From Deltaproteobacteria bacterium Ga0077550 (GTDB taxonomy: Bacteria; Myxococcota_A; Polyangia; Nannocystales; Nannocystaceae), in assembly GCA_001464385.1 (NCBI GenBank), contig LNFB01000115.1, positions 1-38,763 of the forward strand: a stretch of 38,763 nt of DNA, written 5' to 3'. This document shows, in pieces, positions 24,700 through 32,999 of the stretch (position 1 is the first letter of the stretch; each line of letters begins with the position of its first letter). The translations under genes and the position numbers were made by a program. The notes below the pieces were generated by a model. It was not told the DNA's origin. It did no database searches and was given only the letters and a program-made list of their open reading frames with translations.

Positions 24700-26553
24700 A
24701 TGCGCCGAACTCCACCACCCACGCCCTGGCCCCTCGCTGCCGCCCTGCTCCCGATCGTCGCCTGTGGCGACTGTGGTGGAGGTTCGGGGGGCCACGACGG
24801 CGGCGACGCGACCGGCACCGCCGGCACCGACTCGAGCGCCGCGGAATCCACCGGTGCGCCGTGCGTCGACGACAGCGGCGGCGACGACTCGACCGGCGGC
24901 GGACCCTCGGGCCCCGTCACCGACGGGATGACGCCGCTGCGGATCCTGCGACGCGCCAGCTTCGTGCTGCTCGGCGCGCCGCCGACCGACGCCGAGCAGG
25001 CCGCCCTGCTCGCCGCGGGCAGCGAGGCGGCGCAGCTCGCCTTCGTCGAGGACTTCATCGACGACGCCCTCGATGATCCGCGCTTCTACGAGACCAGCTT
25101 CGATCTCGGGCGATCGTGGCTCAACCTGCGGTTGGTCGACACCACCGCCGACGCGCCCGAGTACGGCCCGAAGCAACAGCGCGTGCTGACCACGTGCGAG
25201 GCCGACACCGGTCAGCCCGGCGCGCTGCACTACTTCCGCGACGACGCGGGCGCCTGCGATGCGGACTCTCCGGCGACCACGCTCGAGCCGTGGTGGGCGC
25301 CGGGCACGTCCGTCACGCTGGTCGGCTCCGCGGCGAACACCACCAACGCGGGCATCGGCTCGCAGGAGGGCAACCCGATCGACATCGTCTGCAACGCGCG
25401 CCCCGAGGGCACGTGCGGCTGTGGCCCCAACGCCGAGGGCTGCTGGTTCGATGCGGGCACCTATCCGGGCTGGGCGGCGTTCATCCCCGGCAACCCCGAC
25501 GGTCAGCGACGGCTGATCTCCGAGGAGCCGGCGCGACTCTTCGCGCACCTCGTGTGGCACGACCGACCGGCGACCGATCTGATCCTCGCGGACTACTCGG
25601 TCGGACCGACCGAGGTGCAGGCTGCGTACGTCATGCAGGGCATCGAGGGCGGCGCGCTCGAGCTGGCCTCGGACGACTCGTGGTGGCGACCGTCGAAGTA
25701 CGCCGACGAGCCGGTCGACCCGCTGCACGAGGCCGGCGATCCGAAGGCGTGGCGCGAGTTCACCGTCGCCGATCGCAACCCGTTCTTCCTCGCCGATCGC
25801 AACTACACCTTCGATCCGCGGCAGGACTTCGGGCCGTCGGCGGGCATCCCCTCGGCCGGCATGCTGACGTCGATCGGGTTCCTCGCGGCGTATCCGCGCG
25901 AGCGACTGCGGGCCGCGCGGGCGCTCGAGACCCTGGCGTGCGAGCAGCTGCTGCCGCCGGGCAACGACGTCGTGTTCAACACGTACCAGACCGACCCGGG
26001 TCGCGAGGGTCCGTGTCAGCACTGCCACACGCGGATCGATCCCGCCGCCCTGCACTTCAAGCGCTTCGCCAAGGCCGGCAGCGCGTTCGAGGGCTGGGGC
26101 GCCCGGTATCACATGCCGGGCGTGGGCGAGCAGTGGCAGTACGATCCGATCTGGCGCGAGGGCCAGTACCCGTTCCACAGCGAGCCGTTCGCCCAGTGGA
26201 ACAAGTGGTACCGCCCCGGCTCGTTGATGACGCCGGCGACCGAGGCCGAGGTCGCGGCGAACCCCTACGCGCTGTTCCTCGATTTCCTCCCGCCCGACGA
26301 GACGCTGCTCGGTCAGGTCAGCGACGGCACGGTGGGACCGCTCGGCTTCGCGAAGATGATCGTCGAGGCCGGGGCGTTCGATCGCTGCGTCGTGCGTCGA
26401 CTGCACGAGCGCGTCATGGGTCGCGACATCGACCCGGCGATCGAGGTCGGCTACCTCGACGCGCTCACCGAGGAGTTCGTGCAGGGGGGCCGCATCGTGC
26501 GGCCGTTCATCAAGACGCTCACGCAGAGCGAAGACTTCCGGAGGGGGCGTTGA
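24700..26553 (+). CDS. DUF1549-like lipoprotein with CxxCH haem site
   Basis: A 617-residue protein from ATG 24700; signal peptide ends PIVAC (Cys22) and a Gly/Ser/Asp spacer to about residue 70 follows. The next region, LRILRRASFVLLGAPPTDAE with DDPRFYETSFDLGRSWLN, matches the opening of DUF1549-type surface proteins. A Cys-rich insertion (GTCGCGPNAEGCWFDAG) is unusual. A haem-type CQHCHTRIDP lies at 26014-26028 near residue 440. The C-terminus (DALTEEFVQGGRIVRPFIKTL) resembles DUF1585-like ends (a recurring last helix before TQSEDFR). It heads a three-gene run with the haem lipoprotein at 26556 and the DUF1501 protein at 27649. The three-gene order parallels, but differs from, the pair at 12434. 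Confidence 0.86.
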   Translation: MRRTPPPTPWPLAAALLPIVACGDCGGGSGGHDGGDATGTAGTDSSAAESTGAPCVDDSGGDDSTGGGPSGPVTDGMTPLRILRRASFVLLGAPPTDAEQAALLAAGSEAAQLAFVEDFIDDALDDPRFYETSFDLGRSWLNLRLVDTTADAPEYGPKQQRVLTTCEADTGQPGALHYFRDDAGACDADSPATTLEPWWAPGTSVTLVGSAANTTNAGIGSQEGNPIDIVCNARPEGTCGCGPNAEGCWFDAGTYPGWAAFIPGNPDGQRRLISEEPARLFAHLVWHDRPATDLILADYSVGPTEVQAAYVMQGIEGGALELASDDSWWRPSKYADEPVDPLHEAGDPKAWREFTVADRNPFFLADRNYTFDPRQDFGPSAGIPSAGMLTSIGFLAAYPRERLRAARALETLACEQLLPPGNDVVFNTYQTDPGREGPCQHCHTRIDPAALHFKRFAKAGSAFEGWGARYHMPGVGEQWQYDPIWREGQYPFHSEPFAQWNKWYRPGSLMTPATEAEVAANPYALFLDFLPPDETLLGQVSDGTVGPLGFAKMIVEAGAFDRCVVRRLHERVMGRDIDPAIEVGYLDALTEEFVQGGRIVRPFIKTLTQSEDFRRGR

Positions 26554-26555
26554 TC

Positions 26556-27596
26556 ATGGCGCGACGATTCCATCCTGTGCACGTGCTCGCCCTCGCGCTG
26601 GGCACCACCCTCGGGGGCCTGGCCTGCGATCGCTCCGGTGGCGGTGACGACGACGTGTCGTCGCGCTGCGGCACCGGCCCGTCGGCCGACGAGCGCGCCC
26701 AGAACCAGGCGATCTTCGACGGCCTGCGGGCGCGCTGCGAGGGCTGCCACATCATGGGCGCCCGCGGCTACTTCGCGTCGATCGAGGCCTTCGAGTCCCT
26801 CATCGCGTACAACCCCGACCTCGTCGTGCCGGGCAAGCCCGACGACAGCGAGTTCGTGCGCCTGCTCGAGGGTGGCGGCGCCGGGCCGTTCCCGCAGATG
26901 CCACCGGCCGGGCCCACGTACGCCGAGCTCGCGTCGTCGGGCGAGGCGTCGCTGTCGATGGCCGAGATCCGCACGTGGGTCACCGAGCTCGGCGATCACG
27001 CCGCGGATCCACGGCCGTCGGCCAGCGCCCCGCGCATCGCTCGACTCGGCGCGGCCGAGGTCCAGCGCGCGCTGTACCAGCAGCTCGGGCTGTCCGACGA
27101 CGACTTCTTCATCCCCGCGTCGAACTACGACATCCCGCACAAGTCGACCGGGCAGCAGGACGAGAAGTACCCGATGTCCTCGCTCGACGCCGTGCCGGCG
27201 CCGTTCGAGTCGCTCCCCGCCGATCGCTTCGCGTCGCTCGGGGGCGGATCGGCGATGTACCAGCGAAAGTACGACCCGTCGATCTCGCCGAGCTTCGCCG
27301 GATCGCTGGCCCAGATCGCCCAGCGGTGGTGCGCCATGGCGCTCGACAAGGCGGACAACACGGCGCTCTTGCCCGGCGGCAACACGAGCATGGTCGGGAG
27401 CACCGACCCCGCGGCGGTCAAGGCGATCCTGCGCGGGTGGTTCCTCCACTTCCACGCGGTCGAGGCGGCCGACGACGACGTGGATCACGTGTTCGACGCG
27501 CTGTTCGTCCCGCTCGAGACCGAGACCGACGCCCGCGCCGCGTACGTCGGCACGTGCTCGTACTTCATCCGCCACCCCGACTGGGTGTTCCACTGA
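26556..27596 (+). CDS. Haem-binding lipoprotein (planctomycete-type cytochrome c-like)
   Basis: A 346-residue protein from ATG 26556, with lipobox GLAC and Cys24. An Asp/Gly spacer follows, then a cytochrome c-like domain with CEGCHIMGARG (26736-26750 codes CEGCH). After it come LVVPGKPDDSEFVRLL and MPPAGPTYAEL, where the methionine in the MPPAG segment is the usual distal ligand. The C-terminal half (about 150-346) has no haem motif and is not recognised. It contains a helix with WCAMALDKADN and closes with ARAAYVGTCSYFIRHPDWVF. The start follows the upstream stop by 2 bases, with a GGAGGGGG ribosome site inside the upstream gene's end, so translation is likely coupled. Confidence 0.87.
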   Translation: MARRFHPVHVLALALGTTLGGLACDRSGGGDDDVSSRCGTGPSADERAQNQAIFDGLRARCEGCHIMGARGYFASIEAFESLIAYNPDLVVPGKPDDSEFVRLLEGGGAGPFPQMPPAGPTYAELASSGEASLSMAEIRTWVTELGDHAADPRPSASAPRIARLGAAEVQRALYQQLGLSDDDFFIPASNYDIPHKSTGQQDEKYPMSSLDAVPAPFESLPADRFASLGGGSAMYQRKYDPSISPSFAGSLAQIAQRWCAMALDKADNTALLPGGNTSMVGSTDPAAVKAILRGWFLHFHAVEAADDDVDHVFDALFVPLETETDARAAYVGTCSYFIRHPDWVFH

Positions 27597-27648
27597 TCGT
27601 CGACGTGCTCGCCATGGAACCCCGCACCGCTTCGCTCCGAGGTCACCG

Positions 27649-29256
27649 ATGAAGACCAGTCGCCGCAACCTCCTCCTCGCCTCGCTCGGCGCCGCCCAGG
27701 TCGCGCTGCTCAACCGCTTCGGCGCCCGCTCGGCGTTCGCCGGCCCCACGCCCACCGGGCCGACCAAGCTGCTCTGCATCTGGCTCGACGGCGGCTGCAA
27801 CTGGGAGCACATCTTCTCGCCGCTGTCCGGCGCGGGGATCGACAAGCTCATCCGCCCGCCCGAGGGCGGCCAGCACCCGTTCGGCTACTCGAAGTCGCAG
27901 GTGCGCAACTTCGACGGCACCGCGCCCGATCTCGGCTCGACGAGCCCGGTGCGCAAGCTCGCCGGCCCCGTGTTCTGGAACGCCGCGGATCCGACCGACA
28001 CCACCGGCTCGAACCCGCTGTCGGGCGGCACGCAGACCTATCGACCGTGGGGCTACTCGTGGGTCGATCCCAACTATCGGCTCTACGAGCGGACATGCCT
28101 ATTGGTCGGCGCCGATCAAGGGACGGCGTCGCACGCCAGCGGCATCGTCGCGAGCATGTGCGGCGTGGCGGGCTCGACGTTCCGCGCGCCGTCGGTGCAG
28201 GCCGTGATCGCCAACTACATGTCCGAGTACTTCCCGGATCGCCCGGTGCCCAACGCCTTCCTCGGCGGCACCGCGCCCCTGGCCGGCGAGCTGCCGTCGA
28301 AGGTGGCGCCGTACGGCCTCGCGAGCCTGGCGATGGTCGAGTCGACGATCTCCGATCGACGCGACGGGGCGTGGGCGGGCCTGCGTACCCGCAACGACGT
28401 GCCGTCGATCGACTTCGAGGGCCGCGTGGGCGGGAGCACGATGCCGCTGACGCTCACCGACGAGCTCGTGCTCGAGGCGATCCGCAAGCGCCGCGAGCAG
28501 TCGACCACCGGCTCCGACGCGCTGCTCCGCCAGCTCTACGAGATGAACGTCGGCGTCAGCAAGACCATCGCCCGCGACGTGCTCACCGCGCTCGAGGGCA
28601 CCATCGGCTTCGAGCACCTCGACGACGATCCGCTCTACTCCGACGGCGCGTTCCAGACCGCGTGCATCGGCTCCGCCGACGTGTGCGGCCCGGTGCGCTC
28701 GGGCGGCCCCTTCGACTTCGCGCTGCGCCTGCTCAAGTCGGACCTGGTCACGAGCCTCACGCTGCGCGCCACGAGCATCGCCAACAGCAGCTTCGACGTG
28801 CACTTCTCCGGGGGTGCCCGCGCGCAGACCAGCCACCTGCGCATCGCCCTCGAGGGCATCGGCCAGATGCTCAACGAGATGCAGCTGACCCCGGCGTCGT
28901 CGGGCAACGGCACGCTCCTCGACGAGACGCTCGTCTACATCTACAGCGACTTCGGCCGCACCTTCGCGCGCAGCGGCGAGGACGGCACCGATCACCACCC
29001 GGCGACCTGCGGCATCCTGGTCGGCGGCAGCGTCCGCGGCAACCAGATGCTCGGCGGCTACGACGAGGACGCCCAAGGCTCACCCCTGGGCGCCCCGGTC
29101 TCGCTCGTCGAGGAGTCGGGCGAGACGGCGATGCGCTCACCCACCTCCCAGGACGTCGCCGCGACGGTGATCCGCGCCTTCGGCCTCGAGCCGGGCAAGG
29201 ACTTCTTCATCCCCGGCGGCTACGGGGTGTTCGACGGCGCGCTCGATCTGAGCTGA
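27649..29256 (+). CDS. DUF1501 family protein, Tat-exported
   Basis: A 535-residue protein with a twin-arginine signal (TSRRNLLLASLG, residues 3-14), so it is exported folded. The rest fits the DUF1501 family: CIWLDGGCNWEHIFSPLSG near the start, TASHASGIVASMCG in the middle and the late marker YSDFGRTFARSGEDGTDHHP with the HHP turn. These marks are typical of the alkaline-phosphatase-superfamily-like fold proposed for this family. The catalytic role is unknown. It starts at ATG 27649, 52 bases after the haem lipoprotein. Its genomic place corresponds to the DUF1552 gene in the first module, so each cluster pairs haem lipoproteins with one Tat-exported partner. Confidence 0.9.
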   Translation: MKTSRRNLLLASLGAAQVALLNRFGARSAFAGPTPTGPTKLLCIWLDGGCNWEHIFSPLSGAGIDKLIRPPEGGQHPFGYSKSQVRNFDGTAPDLGSTSPVRKLAGPVFWNAADPTDTTGSNPLSGGTQTYRPWGYSWVDPNYRLYERTCLLVGADQGTASHASGIVASMCGVAGSTFRAPSVQAVIANYMSEYFPDRPVPNAFLGGTAPLAGELPSKVAPYGLASLAMVESTISDRRDGAWAGLRTRNDVPSIDFEGRVGGSTMPLTLTDELVLEAIRKRREQSTTGSDALLRQLYEMNVGVSKTIARDVLTALEGTIGFEHLDDDPLYSDGAFQTACIGSADVCGPVRSGGPFDFALRLLKSDLVTSLTLRATSIANSSFDVHFSGGARAQTSHLRIALEGIGQMLNEMQLTPASSGNGTLLDETLVYIYSDFGRTFARSGEDGTDHHPATCGILVGGSVRGNQMLGGYDEDAQGSPLGAPVSLVEESGETAMRSPTSQDVAATVIRAFGLEPGKDFFIPGGYGVFDGALDLS

Positions 29257-29396
29257 CGTCGGCGAGCTTGGCACCAGGCGTCGGCGACGACGGCCCGGCG
29301 CGTCGCCCCGCGGGATCGGCCCGCGGCGGCGCTGGACGCCGTTACGCGCGGCCGCTGGTCGCCGCGGTCGCGACCCGTCGTACCCTGCCGCCGCCG

Positions 29397-30530
29397 ATGC
29401 CTGCCCGAACCGGTCCGCGCGCCCCCGCCTCGACCTCTGCGCTCGCGCTCGCGATCGCGAACTCCATCACGCTCACGCTCGCGTTCGTGCTCGCCTCCGC
29501 GTGCAACGAGTCGACCTCGTCGCAGGGCACCGGCGCGAGCACGGGAGGCAACGACGATGCGCCGAGCTCGGGGGACGACGACGACGATCCCGACGGCGAC
29601 GGATCCTCCGCGGCGCCCGACACGTCTGCGCCCGGCGATGCCAGCGATCCCGACCCGTCGGACCCGAGCTCCGCCGACGGGCTCGACGGGGGCGACAGTG
29701 ACGGCGACGGTCCGCCGCCGGCGAACGAGCCCAACCTGCCGAGCATCTCGGGCGTGTGCCCCGACTTCTTCGAGACGCTCGCGTTCCAGGACACGCACGA
29801 TCTGATGTTCGCGCCCGACGGCCGCACGCCGCGATCGGTGCGCCTGTTCATGGACGCCAACGCGATGCGTCTCGACGGCCCGCTCGTCTTCTACTGGCAC
29901 GGCACCGGCGGCGAGACCAACGAAGCGTTCGCTGCCTTCGGCGAGCCCGCGATCGACATGATCCGCGCCGCCGGTGGCATCGTCGCCGCGCCCACGCCCG
30001 ACCCGGCGTCGGGCACGTTCCCGTGGCAGCCGGTCGGCGGCAACCTCGACCACGACAACATCCTCGCCGACGAGATCCTCGCCTGCGCGATCGACCAGGT
30101 CGGCGTCGACGTGCACCGCATCCACTCGGCCGGTTTCTCGGCGGGCGGGATGCACACCGCGGCGATGAGCGTGCGTCGGGCCGCGTACCTCGCCAGCGTG
30201 ATCTCGTTCTCGGGCGGCGAGTTCGGGCCGGTGCTCGCGCTCGACACCGATCCGGACAACCTGTTCGCCGGCATGGTCGTGCACGGTGGACCCACCGACG
30301 TGTACGGCGGCGGCGTGTCCTTCCAGGAGCCGAGCGAGCACTACGCCGAGCTGCTGCAGATGAGCGGGCGCTTCGCCCTGCTGTGCGACCACGGCCAGGG
30401 CCACCACCTGCCGAACGCGCCGGCGAGCGCGATGCAGTTCCTGATGGACCACCCCTGGGGCGCGTCGCCGTCGCCCTACGAGAACGGCCTGCCCGGGGTC
30501 TTCCCCGACGGCTACTGCGTGATCCCGTGA
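29397..30530 (+). CDS. Secreted PHB-depolymerase-like esterase lipoprotein
   Basis: A 377-residue lipoprotein from ATG 29397, lipobox LASAC with Cys36. A long Asp/Ser/Gly-rich spacer runs to about residue 112. The rest is an alpha/beta hydrolase: oxyanion segment FYWHGTGGETN, nucleophile elbow SAGFSAGGMHT with Ser248, and a late His cluster in LLCDHGQGHHLP. A Cys in the elbow helix (EILACAID) may pair with CPDFF. The closest pattern is the extracellular polyhydroxybutyrate depolymerase/feruloyl esterase group, so it probably cleaves an ester in a polymer outside the cell. The exact substrate is inference. The next gene (PNGase F-like) begins 20 bases after the stop, so the two enzymes are likely co-transcribed. 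Confidence 0.9.
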   Translation: MPARTGPRAPASTSALALAIANSITLTLAFVLASACNESTSSQGTGASTGGNDDAPSSGDDDDDPDGDGSSAAPDTSAPGDASDPDPSDPSSADGLDGGDSDGDGPPPANEPNLPSISGVCPDFFETLAFQDTHDLMFAPDGRTPRSVRLFMDANAMRLDGPLVFYWHGTGGETNEAFAAFGEPAIDMIRAAGGIVAAPTPDPASGTFPWQPVGGNLDHDNILADEILACAIDQVGVDVHRIHSAGFSAGGMHTAAMSVRRAAYLASVISFSGGEFGPVLALDTDPDNLFAGMVVHGGPTDVYGGGVSFQEPSEHYAELLQMSGRFALLCDHGQGHHLPNAPASAMQFLMDHPWGASPSPYENGLPGVFPDGYCVIP

Positions 30531-30550
30531 TCGCCCGCGACGACGCCACC

Positions 30551-31771
30551 ATGCGCACCTGCATCCGACGATTCCCCGGTCTATCCCTGGCGTTCGCGCT
30601 GGCCTGCTCGAGCGCCGGCGGCGACGATCCCAGCGTCGCGTCGGCGACCGAGGGCAACCCCACCACCGACGACCCCGAGGGCAGCGCCAGCGCCGACGAC
30701 GATCCGAGCGCGGCGGACGACGACGGCACCTCGGCCGCGAGCGCGCCGACCGGGGCCGACAGCGCCGACGACGGCGACGACGGGACCGCGATGCCCGAGC
30801 CCGGCCCCGACGTCGCGATCGAGGCGTTCGACGGCGAGCACATGTACTGGAGCTCGGACGACGACAGCCACCGCGAGGTCGACGTCGCGCTCGAGTTCCC
30901 CGCGAGCGATGCGGGCTACGCGACGATCTCGCTCGAGCTCGGCGTGCGCTGCCCCGAGGGCGGCTGCGACTACTGGGATCGCCTCGGCTCCCTCGCGATC
31001 GTCGAGAACGAAGGCCAGGACGACGAGTACCTGGTGGAGATCGCCCGGTTCGTGACGCCCTACCGCGTCGAGGGCACGTGGACGATCGACCTTTCGCACC
31101 TGCGACCGCTGCTGACCGGCCCCCGCACGCTGCGGCTGTTCGTCGACACGTGGGTCGGCCCCGGCCACGCGCAGGGCGAGGGCTGGCTCGTCGACGCGCG
31201 GTTCGACTTCGTCGGTGGCGTCGCATCGCCGCGCCCGATCGCGGTGATCCCGATCTACACGCGCCGCGCCTACGAGGTCGGCAACCCCGACGCGCCGATC
31301 GCCGACGCCGTGCCACCGACGGAGATCGTCGTGCCGAGCGGCACGACCTCCGCGACGCTGGTCTCGCTCATCACCGGCCACGGCCAGGGCAACGCGGAGA
31401 ACTGCGCCGAGTTCTGCCAGGACAACCACGGCTACCTCGTCGGCGGCACCCTGCCCATCCAACGCACCGTGTGGCGCAGCGACTGCGACAACAACACGAT
31501 CGACACGCAGATCGGCAACTGGGCCGCAGCGCGCGCCGGCTGGTGCCCCGGCGCCGACGTCGTGCCGTGGATCGAGGACGTCACCGAGGCGGTGACCGCC
31601 GGCGAGTCGATGACCATCGAGTACGCGGTGTCGCCCTACGAGAACACGTGCCGGCCCAGCGCCGCGACCTGTGAGGGCTGCGCGCTGCTGACCACCTGCG
31701 AGTACGACGGCAGCAACCACACCGAGCCCCAGGTGCGGATGTCGACGCTGCTCGTCGCGTGGGCCGACTGA
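30551..31771 (+). CDS. PNGase F-like (peptide:N-glycosidase) lipoprotein
   Basis: A 406-residue lipoprotein from ATG 30551, lipobox ALAC with Cys19 and an Asp/Ser-rich spacer to about residue 85. The first PNGase F-like domain holds CPEGGCDYWDRLGSLAIVEN (134-153) and ARFVTPYRVEGTWTIDLSHL, as in the N-terminal domain of the enzyme. The second holds SLITGHGQGNAENCAEFCQD (272-291), as in the C-terminal domain. The acidic residues in CDYWDR and in NCAEFC correspond in position to catalytic Asp/Glu of that family. PNGase F removes N-linked glycans from glycoproteins; this copy would act at the outer surface. Exact activity is inferred. It follows the esterase by 20 bases. Confidence 0.9.
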   Translation: MRTCIRRFPGLSLAFALACSSAGGDDPSVASATEGNPTTDDPEGSASADDDPSAADDDGTSAASAPTGADSADDGDDGTAMPEPGPDVAIEAFDGEHMYWSSDDDSHREVDVALEFPASDAGYATISLELGVRCPEGGCDYWDRLGSLAIVENEGQDDEYLVEIARFVTPYRVEGTWTIDLSHLRPLLTGPRTLRLFVDTWVGPGHAQGEGWLVDARFDFVGGVASPRPIAVIPIYTRRAYEVGNPDAPIADAVPPTEIVVPSGTTSATLVSLITGHGQGNAENCAEFCQDNHGYLVGGTLPIQRTVWRSDCDNNTIDTQIGNWAAARAGWCPGADVVPWIEDVTEAVTAGESMTIEYAVSPYENTCRPSAATCEGCALLTTCEYDGSNHTEPQVRMSTLLVAWAD

Positions 31772-31777
31772 CGCCGC

Positions 31778-31811
31778 CCGGCCTTGCGCCGGCCCCCCGG
31801 CCTTGCGCCGG
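31778..31811. repeat. Tandem 19-base repeat of a small hairpin
   Basis: CCGGCCTTGCGCCGG occurs at 31778-31792 and again at 31797-31811, separated by four C bases. Each copy has a 5-base stem (CCGGC/GCCGG) and a 5-base loop. The pair fills the 66-base gap between the PNGase F-like stop and the kinase start. It could end the upstream transcript or be part of a dispersed repeat family. Confidence 0.7.
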
Positions 31812-31837
31812 CGGAAACCGGGTGGTGAAGTTCGGCG

Positions 31838-32635
31838 ATGCACCGCCCACCGCTGCGCCGCCTCGCGGCCGTCCGCTACGTCGCGCCGCTGCGCGAGGGC
31901 GGCTCGCTGCCGGCGATCATCGAGGCCGTCGACGACGCCGCGTCGGGACGCGCGCCCGAGCTCGTCGTCGCGAAGTGGCGCGGCGCCGGCCAGGGCCCGA
32001 CCGCCCTGGTCGCCGAGATCATCGCGGGCGAGCTGGGCCGCGCCCTCGGGCTGCGCGTGCCGGAGCTGGTGCTGCTCGAGCTCGACCCGGGGATCGCCCG
32101 CACCGAGCGCGACGAGGAGATCGGCGATCTGCTGCGGGCGAGCGCCGGCACCAACCTCGGCATGGCCTACCTCTCGGGCGCCGTGGGCTTCGACGCCGCG
32201 GCGGCCATGGTGCCGACGCCCGAGCTCGCCGCGCGCATCGTCGTGTTCGACGCCTTCGCGATGAACGTCGATCGCACCGCCCGCAACCCGAACCTGCTGT
32301 GGTGGGAGGGCGCGCTGTGGCTCATCGATCACGGCGCCGCGCTGTACTGGCACCACGGCTGGGACGGCGCACTCGATCGCCCCGACCGCCCGTTCCCGCT
32401 GGTGAAGGACCACGTGCTGTTGCGCTGGGCCGTGGGCATCGACGACGCCGGCGCGGCGCTGGTCGCTGCGCTCGACGACGCCACCCTGCGCGCGGCGGTC
32501 GAGGCCGTCCCCGACGACTGGCTCGGCGATGATCCGAGCACACGGCGCGACGCGTACGTCGCTTTCCTGCGGGCGCGTCGCGACGCCGCCGGTCCGTTCC
32601 TCGAGGAGGCCATGCGTGCCCGCGCCGGTCTTTGA
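31838..32635 (+). CDS. HipA-like kinase domain protein (HipA_2)
   Basis: A 265-residue protein of the HipA-fold kinase group, much shorter than E. coli HipA (440 residues). Key segments are VVAKW with Lys46 as the likely ATP-binding lysine and the catalytic loop FDAFAMNVDRTARNPNLL (137-154). The loop holds Asn143, Asp145 and Arg146, as in HipA-type N-x-D-R loops. LIDHGAAL follows, with Asp164 in place of the DFG Asp. The C-terminal helix end is charged (LRARRDAAGPFLEEAM). HipA phosphorylates glutamyl-tRNA synthetase; targets of this branch are not known. It overlaps the DUF3037 start by 20 bases and begins the four-gene run, so it was probably selected as a unit with it. No HipB-like antitoxin is in view. 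Confidence 0.88.
   Translation: MHRPPLRRLAAVRYVAPLREGGSLPAIIEAVDDAASGRAPELVVAKWRGAGQGPTALVAEIIAGELGRALGLRVPELVLLELDPGIARTERDEEIGDLLRASAGTNLGMAYLSGAVGFDAAAAMVPTPELAARIVVFDAFAMNVDRTARNPNLLWWEGALWLIDHGAALYWHHGWDGALDRPDRPFPLVKDHVLLRWAVGIDDAGAALVAALDDATLRAAVEAVPDDWLGDDPSTRRDAYVAFLRARRDAAGPFLEEAMRARAGL
32602..32615 (+). promoter_or_regulatory. Ribosome binding site for DUF3037 gene inside kinase gene
   Basis: AGGAGG at 32604-32609 is a consensus Shine-Dalgarno sequence, 6 bases before the GTG at 32616. It lies within the last codons of the kinase gene, so the downstream start is very well supplied and coupled. This decides the choice of the GTG start. Confidence 0.75.
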
Positions 32636-32993
32636 GTACGCGATCGTCCGCGTCATCCCGCGCGTCGAACGCGGCGAGTTCGTCAACGCCGGCGTGATCC
32701 TCTACTGCGCGACCGAGGCCTTCCTCGCGTGCGAGCTCGGCCTCGAAGTCGAACGCCTGCGCGCGCTCGATCGCCGCGTCGATCCCACGCTCGTGCAGTG
32801 CCACCTCGCCGCGTTCGCGGCCGTGTGTCGCGGTGACGCGGGCGCGGGCCCCATCGCCGCGCTCCCCCAGCGCGAGCGCTACCACTGGCTGGTCGCGCCG
32901 CGCTCGAGCGTGATCCAGGTGTCCGCGGTGCACGGCGGCTGCGGCGATCCGGCGGCGGCGCTGGCCCGCGTGTTCGCGACGTGCGTGCGGTGA
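32616..32993 (+). CDS. DUF3037 family protein
   Basis: A 125-residue protein from a GTG at 32616. The sequence pattern is that of DUF3037: FEYAIVRVIPRVERGEFVNAGVILYC at the start (the family's main mark, broken here by a short tract of small residues), then ELGLEVERLRALDRRVDP and PRSSVIQVSAVHGGCGDP near the end. DUF3037 genes often lie next to HipA-like kinase genes, and here they overlap by 20 bases. Its role is not known; a partner or antidote of the kinase is possible, though unproved. Two ribosome binding cues (see AGGAGG) support the chosen start. KptA begins only 6 bases after the stop, which argues for an operon. Confidence 0.88.
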   Translation: MPAPVFEYAIVRVIPRVERGEFVNAGVILYCATEAFLACELGLEVERLRALDRRVDPTLVQCHLAAFAAVCRGDAGAGPIAALPQRERYHWLVAPRSSVIQVSAVHGGCGDPAAALARVFATCVR

Positions 32994-32999
32994 GGGACC

